From positions 122,851,593 through 122,915,592 of the forward strand of contig CM059187.1 of assembly GCA_030323885.1 (NCBI GenBank): a DNA stretch of 64,000 nucleotides, written 5' to 3'. Position numbers and translations under genes: made by a program. Below, piece after piece: positions 62,999-64,000 of the stretch. This DNA is from Branchipolynoe longqiensis. Its lineage: Eukaryota > Annelida > Polychaeta > Phyllodocida > Polynoidae. The stretch's first letter is position 1. Each line of letters starts with the position of its first letter. The notes beneath the pieces are model-generated. The model saw only the letters and a program-made list of their open reading frames with translations. It did not search any database and was not told the DNA's origin.

Positions 62999-64000
62999 TC
63001 CCGCAACACGCTGCAATTGTTTGCGGATATTTTTTTTTCGGTGCTGGTTTGTATACCCGTGTGGCTGTGGCTGTGTGCGTGTGTTTGGGCACCTCTGCTA
63101 ATTAACCCATTATAATATTGGCTGCTTCGTTTAAAGGTTAAAAAAAATGTAATTAATAATTTAGATGCATATGGGGAGTCAATTTGTAATGCGCCTCTTC
63201 TGTGACAGGGGCCGCTGGTCCCTGAGGAGGGACCAAAGATTGGACCTGGTGTGTTCGCTCAACCGGAAGTGGGCATTACTCCAGTGTGCTTCATACCCTC
63301 ACCTCCACGCTAGCCTAGCCTGATTAGAGCAGGTTCGCCATCAAATTGCTAACCTGGGTATACACAATTTCGGTCATTGCATAGGAAGAAGAAATTAGTA
63401 TGAAGTGAGTTGATCATAATATTACCAGAGAGGACTGGGAAGAAGGCAGGCGGAGAACCGATCAAGTTGTTGTTAAAAGTCTGGAATTAATGTGCCTTAA
63501 TTGATTGTCCATGTTGATTGCAACATGGGTAATTGAGAGCGCGAAACCACACCACGCAGTAACTATGGATGTGATTGTGGCACCATCTGCCATTGTCTCA
63601 GTAACGAAGTAAATGGCTGCAGCCGACGTGCCATCTAGCATAATTCTCATAAACAAATCGTGACGTATTGCGATGCTAACTTACTTCGACCAGAGCGTTT
63701 CAATCGATAGGACGTGTATTTCTCCAGCGTAAATTCACCGTCCCACCCAACCGAACTACTGTAGAAATTTGTCTCTATAGGGTTAAGTGCCTGGAAACCT
63801 CAAAAACTCTAACATCAACATTGTGACTCAGAAACTGTAACGAGCTAGAAAGAAAAATAAATGCCACTTTATACTGTATTGGTTTTGTGTCGCTCAATTA
63901 TACTTTCATGTCATTAATATCCCTATATATATATATATATATAAAGGCCGGCTACAGTACAAAGGAACAAGAACAAGAGAAAGTAGTGTTATGAGTTATA
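62999..64000. other. no recognised gene
   Basis: One kilobase of mixed sequence with a TA run at 63926-63942. No repeat family, TIR or domain-bearing ORF is visible. Confidence 0.45.

Overview
The window is eukaryotic, almost certainly from an invertebrate animal. It contains no recognisable host gene, operon, tRNA gene or rRNA gene. It is an intergenic or heterochromatin-like tract built from layers of transposable elements, tRNA-derived SINEs, MITEs (short non-autonomous DNA transposons) and tandem repeats. Two things suggest a marine lophotrochozoan such as a mollusc: a DIRS-type tyrosine-recombinase element, and a SINE near 21.2-21.5 kb that resembles, from memory and unverified, SINEs common in mollusc genomes. 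This placement is low confidence. (TA)n runs are abundant and many insertions sit beside them.

Layout. 0-2.5 kb: AT microsatellites, a pogo/Tigger-like MITE and G-rich minisatellites. 2.56-3.73 kb: a satellite built on an 'agctcagtgatcatat' theme. 3.8-32.9 kb: a mosaic of SINE families (called A, B, C and D here) and at least ten MITE families, several with visible terminal inverted repeats (TIRs) and target-site duplications (TSDs). 33.0-39.8 kb: a 350-bp MITE with TTAA-type target sites, split by a ~5.8-kb LINE on the minus strand and by a second TTAA-type MITE. 40.2-41.2 kb: a TG-rich minisatellite with ~79-bp higher-order periodicity. 42.23-45.18 kb: a DIRS-like element with inverted terminal repeats and two intact overlapping ORFs (RNase H, then tyrosine recombinase) but no reverse transcriptase. 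A palindromic, sequence-related non-autonomous element abuts it. 45.5-59.2 kb: more SINEs and MITEs with clear insertions into one another. 59.65-60.96 kb: a CCACACCCA array with ~109-bp higher-order units, then a (CAGCC)n array. 62.33-63.0 kb: the second copy of an unusual ACGT-rich TIR element.

Main discovery candidate: the LINE carries, between its RNA-binding ORF1 and its endonuclease/reverse-transcriptase ORF2, an intact 157-codon ORF (36773-37246, minus) that reads as a complete NADAR/YbiA-type domain. NADAR proteins are N-glycosidases acting on riboflavin intermediates, and some remove ADP-ribose from nucleic-acid guanines. Such a domain in the ORF1 region of a non-LTR retrotransposon suggests that the element counteracts, or depends on, nucleic-acid ADP-ribosylation.

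How the parts interact: there are no pathways here, only element ecology. The RTE-like LINE tail at 54.6-54.98 kb is shared by three short retroposons (11.1, 12.4 and 41.6 kb), which look like its passengers. The DIRS element and its palindromic neighbour share terminal sequence. TTAA-type MITEs serve repeatedly as landing sites for later elements, so a relative insertion order can be read directly. Boundaries without a stated TSD are approximate, and all family names rest on sequence reading without a database search.
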